From the NCBI RefSeq assembly GCF_022829605.1, contig NZ_JAKSYD010000024.1, forward strand, positions 1 through 34,589: DNA of 34,589 nt. Direction: 5' to 3'. The notes beneath the pieces are model-generated. The model ran no database searches. It saw only the letters and a program-made list of their open reading frames with translations, and had not been told where the DNA came from. Shown one piece after another: positions 32,544 through 34,589 of this stretch. The DNA comes from Methylobacterium sp. E-065 (GTDB lineage: Bacteria > Pseudomonadota > Alphaproteobacteria > Rhizobiales > Beijerinckiaceae). The position numbers were made by a program, and so were the translations under genes. Positions within the stretch are counted from its first letter, which is position 1. The number at the start of each line of letters is the position of its first letter.

Positions 32544-33917
32544 CTATGCCGAGCCGGAATCGTCGAAGGCGAGATTCTCGATCGGGTAGTCGAGCATCAG
32601 CTGGCGGCGCTCGGGGGAGTTATCCCATTCTCCGACCTTCGTGTATCCGCCCGCCGTGTCGACGACCTCGGTGAGGCGTCCGATCGTCGGAATGCCCCGG
32701 AAATGCTGCGGCCAGCCGGACGCGAAGTAGAAGACCTGCTCGACATGCTCGGACAGGTGGCACACGCCGGGTCCGAACGTGCCGAGGCCGAACACGAGGT
32801 AGCGGCCATTGGCGAGCGCCGTCACGTCCTCCGCGAGCGTCCCGCTCTGCGTCGTGAGCGGGATGCCGAGGCCGGCGATATAGGCTTCCAGCTGGTCGAT
32901 GACGGGGTTGAGGCGGTTCTCGAACACCATCTTGATCGAGCCGATCCGCTTCTCCCGCAGGAGGCGCTGGATGACGAGCTGGTAGAACGCGAGCGGCGGC
33001 TGCGGATAATGGGGCGCGACCCAGGTGCTGAAGATGTCGCCCGAGCGGATATGGATCAGCAGCTGATCGTCCGGCTTCTCGGGGAATTGCGCGGGCAGCC
33101 GGCCGAAGAGCGGCCGGATATAGTGGGTGATGATATGGCGCGACTCGGCCTGATCGAGGTCGCCGGCCAGTTTCTGGATGTTCACGTCGAAGAACATGCC
33201 GGACAGGAAATACCCATCGTCCGGGAGCGGGTGGTTCGCGGGGATGAACGTGATGCCGCCGATCTCCTGCGGCTCTTGGAGGGCGATGACTTCGCTGCGG
33301 TCCATGATCGACAGCTTGAGGTATTTGAGCTTGAGCGCCCGGCAGATGCCGATCGCCAGCAGGCACTGGATGATGAAGTTCCCGAAGGCGCCGTTCTCGT
33401 AGAGATCGATTCCGACGAGCGACAAACCCGCCTGATTGGGGCTGCCGAGCAACCGGTAGGCCCGATAGACGTCGATCTCCGGATCCTCGGTGAGGATGGA
33501 GAACTCGACGTCCCAGAGCTTGCGCATGACCATCAGGTCGACGGCGGCGCGCGCGGTCCAGACCTGCGCCACGTGTTCGTCCGCCCGTCGCCCCGGCTGG
33601 ACCGGGATGCGGATGTAGCGCGCCCAGCTCGCCGGCCCTGGCGCGATCAGGATCCGTGATGCGGGTGGCTCGCCGTCAGGGGGCGAGACGATCTCGGGGA
33701 ACGACCACCCCTGTCCGTCGTCGGAAAAGCTGACGGACCGATCGCCGCCCGGAACGCCCGCCCCGTCAGGCGGATCGACCGCGAGGGAATGGACGGGGAA
33801 GCGCAGGCCGAGGTCGATCTGGAGGTGCCCGGCGCCATCGTCCCGATCGATGACGGATAACGGCCGGCCCTGTGCGACCTCGACGAGATCGGGATGATAG
33901 CTGTGACGCTCGAACAT
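32544..33917 (-). CDS. GT11-like (alpha-1,2-fucosyltransferase-type) protein with N-terminal discoidin-like domain
   Basis: 457 residues from ATG 33917; an in-frame ATG at 34022 overlaps the pseudogene fragment, and the added stretch has no domain character. Residues ~20-105 form a discoidin-like sandwich ('HLQIDLGLRFPVHSLAVDPP', 'SVSFSDDGQGW', 'ARYIRIPV'). The catalytic part has the N-terminal loop 'ENGAFGNFIIQCLLAIGI' and 'LLIHIRSGDIF' at ~287-297, the His-x-Arg-x-x-Asp motif of GT11/GT23-type fucosyltransferases. The later 'YLVFGLGTFGPGVCHLSEHV' fits the sugar-nucleotide binding region. Probable transfer of fucose or a related deoxysugar; the donor is not proven. The ribosome-binding site is weak. 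Confidence 0.75.
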   Translation of the reverse strand: MFERHSYHPDLVEVAQGRPLSVIDRDDGAGHLQIDLGLRFPVHSLAVDPPDGAGVPGGDRSVSFSDDGQGWSFPEIVSPPDGEPPASRILIAPGPASWARYIRIPVQPGRRADEHVAQVWTARAAVDLMVMRKLWDVEFSILTEDPEIDVYRAYRLLGSPNQAGLSLVGIDLYENGAFGNFIIQCLLAIGICRALKLKYLKLSIMDRSEVIALQEPQEIGGITFIPANHPLPDDGYFLSGMFFDVNIQKLAGDLDQAESRHIITHYIRPLFGRLPAQFPEKPDDQLLIHIRSGDIFSTWVAPHYPQPPLAFYQLVIQRLLREKRIGSIKMVFENRLNPVIDQLEAYIAGLGIPLTTQSGTLAEDVTALANGRYLVFGLGTFGPGVCHLSEHVEQVFYFASGWPQHFRGIPTIGRLTEVVDTAGGYTKVGEWDNSPERRQLMLDYPIENLAFDDSGSA

Positions 33918-34011
33918 GGGGTCGTATACCGTATCTCGCTCGGGCTCCAACGGTGTCGAACCGCACCGGATTCGGAAGGCCACCGCGATGCAGGCTTCCT
34001 GGCGACGCTGG

Positions 34012-34284
34012 TCAGGCGGCATTCTCGCTGGAGGGGAGCCTCGGCTCGGCCGGCTCCGCGGCGAGGCCGTAATAATCGCGCATCAGGTCGTCGTACGTGG
34101 CGGCCTCGATGATGGTGCGGGCCCGGCCCGGGAGCGGGATGGCCAGCAGGCGGTCGTTGCAGGCGGACGGGTCGTCGGCCAGGGCATAGGGCAGGAGATG
34201 GCCGTCCGGATCGGCGCGCAGCCGGTCGGCCGGGGCGCCGAGGTCGAAGGCCGCCACCGGCAGACCGGTGCGCAACGCCAGCGT
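34012..34284 (-). pseudogene. C-terminal fragment of a GT4-type glycosyltransferase, leftward copy
   Basis: The frame reads 'TLALRTGLPVAAFDLGAPADRL' and continues through 'DPDGHLLPYALADDPSACNDRLLAIPL' to a stop at 34012. This is the end of a retaining (GT4) glycosyltransferase, where the Glu/Asp-rich donor-binding helix normally precedes it. The rest of the enzyme is missing: upstream of 34284 the frame runs antisense through a second copy of the same fragment. It is probably a relic, possibly still transcribed with the following gene. Confidence 0.7.
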
Positions 34285-34589
34285 CGCGGCGGATCTGATC
34301 CTGCTCCCGGCGATCTGGCCGGAGACCTATTCATCAGCGTTGACGATGGCGTTGCGCACTGGTCTGCCGGTGGCGGCCTTCGAGCTCGGCGCCCCGGCCG
34401 AGCGACTGCGCGCCGATCCGGACGGCCCTCTCCTGCCCTAGGCCCTGGCCGCCGACCCGTCCGCCTCCACCGACCGCCTGCTGGCCACCCCGCTCCCGGG
34501 CCGGGCCCGCACCATCACCGAGGCCGCCACGTACGACGACCTGATGCGCGATTATTACGGCCTCGCCGCGGAGCCGGCCGAGCGGAGGC
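34038..34589. repeat. Inverted repeat, arms of 247 bp, 58-bp spacer
   Basis: Arms 34038-34284 and 34343-34589 align without gaps in opposite orientation. By my count 13 of 247 positions differ (about 95% identity). The right arm reaches the window end, so the repeat may be longer. Eleven of the 13 changes alter the amino acid, one of them to a stop, as expected for unselected DNA. Confidence 0.85.
34286..34589 (+). pseudogene. C-terminal fragment of a GT4-type glycosyltransferase, rightward copy with stop codon
   Basis: Reading rightward: 'AADLILLPAIWPETYSSALTM' then 'ALRTGLPVAAFELGAPAERL', a typical GT4 C-terminal core including the 'PE(T/S)' donor-site Glu. A TAG at 34439-34441 interrupts the frame where the leftward copy has a Tyr codon, after which the frame resumes to the window edge. 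It has no start and no N-terminal domain. It carries 57 bp more of the 5' side than the leftward copy, so it is not merely a mirror of it. Confidence 0.7.

Noticed and set aside
1..34589. CRISPR arrays, tRNA or rRNA genes, insertion sequences
   Set aside because: No regularly spaced direct repeats, cloverleaf-like sequences, transposase motifs or terminal inverted repeats with target duplications were seen. The inverted repeat at the right end is glycosyltransferase coding sequence.

Overview
The window is high-GC DNA typical of an alphaproteobacterium. Methylobacterium/Methylorubrum or a near relative is my best guess. This rests on overall base and codon use, a short palindromic intergenic element of a type I remember from Rhizobiales, and glycosyltransferases carrying a recurrent 'NPDV...HY' module. 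No rRNA, tRNA, CRISPR array, transposase or phage gene was seen. Almost everything is surface-glycan biosynthesis, probably exopolysaccharide, capsule, O-antigen or flagellin glycan.

Layout. 1-2.6 kb: the 5' end of a leftward glycosyltransferase, a hexapeptide acyltransferase, a winged-helix protein of unknown role and a small Cys-rich exported protein. 2.7-10.1 kb: an acyl-building and amino-sugar block. A leftward double-hotdog/SDR fusion faces a tightly coupled rightward operon of FkbH-type glyceryl loader, ACP, KAS III, second ACP, SDR ketoreductase and NeuD/PglD-type acyltransferase. A DegT-family sugar aminotransferase follows. 10.1-16.9 kb: two paralogous GT61 glycosyltransferases flank a TylF-like O-methyltransferase, a probable Fe/2OG-type oxygenase and a GNAT acyltransferase, and a GH43-like propeller protein follows. 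Much of this stretch is clearly poorer in GC. 17.0-23.2 kb: a leftward operon with a third GT61 enzyme, FdtA/QdtA ketoisomerase, FdtB/QdtB aminotransferase, a methyltransferase, a NeuD-type acyltransferase and a FemAB/GNAT-like protein. This is a 3-acylamino-3,6-dideoxyhexose pathway. 23.5-26.4 kb: an unknown helical protein coupled to an NAD-sugar epimerase, then a DedA membrane protein. 26.5-34.0 kb: a coiled-coil protein with an NPDV-like module, a tandem GT2 glycosyltransferase, a tandem SGNH protein with a degenerate first domain, and two putative glycosyltransferases carrying discoidin-like domains at opposite ends. 34.0-34.6 kb: an inverted repeat made from two C-terminal fragments of a GT4-type glycosyltransferase.

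Working model (inference): two aminotransferases make two amino-deoxy sugars from nucleotide-linked ketosugars supplied elsewhere, since no rmlA/rmlB is present here. The ACP/KAS III/SDR/hotdog set makes a short unusual acyl group. NeuD-type transferases put acyl groups on the amino sugars, methyltransferases and the oxygenase trim them, and the GT61, GT2 and GT11-like enzymes assemble the glycan. The FkbH-ACP-KAS III trio is also the core of tetronate-forming pathways, so a tetronate- or glycerate-derived sugar decoration is a real alternative to a simple hydroxyacyl group.
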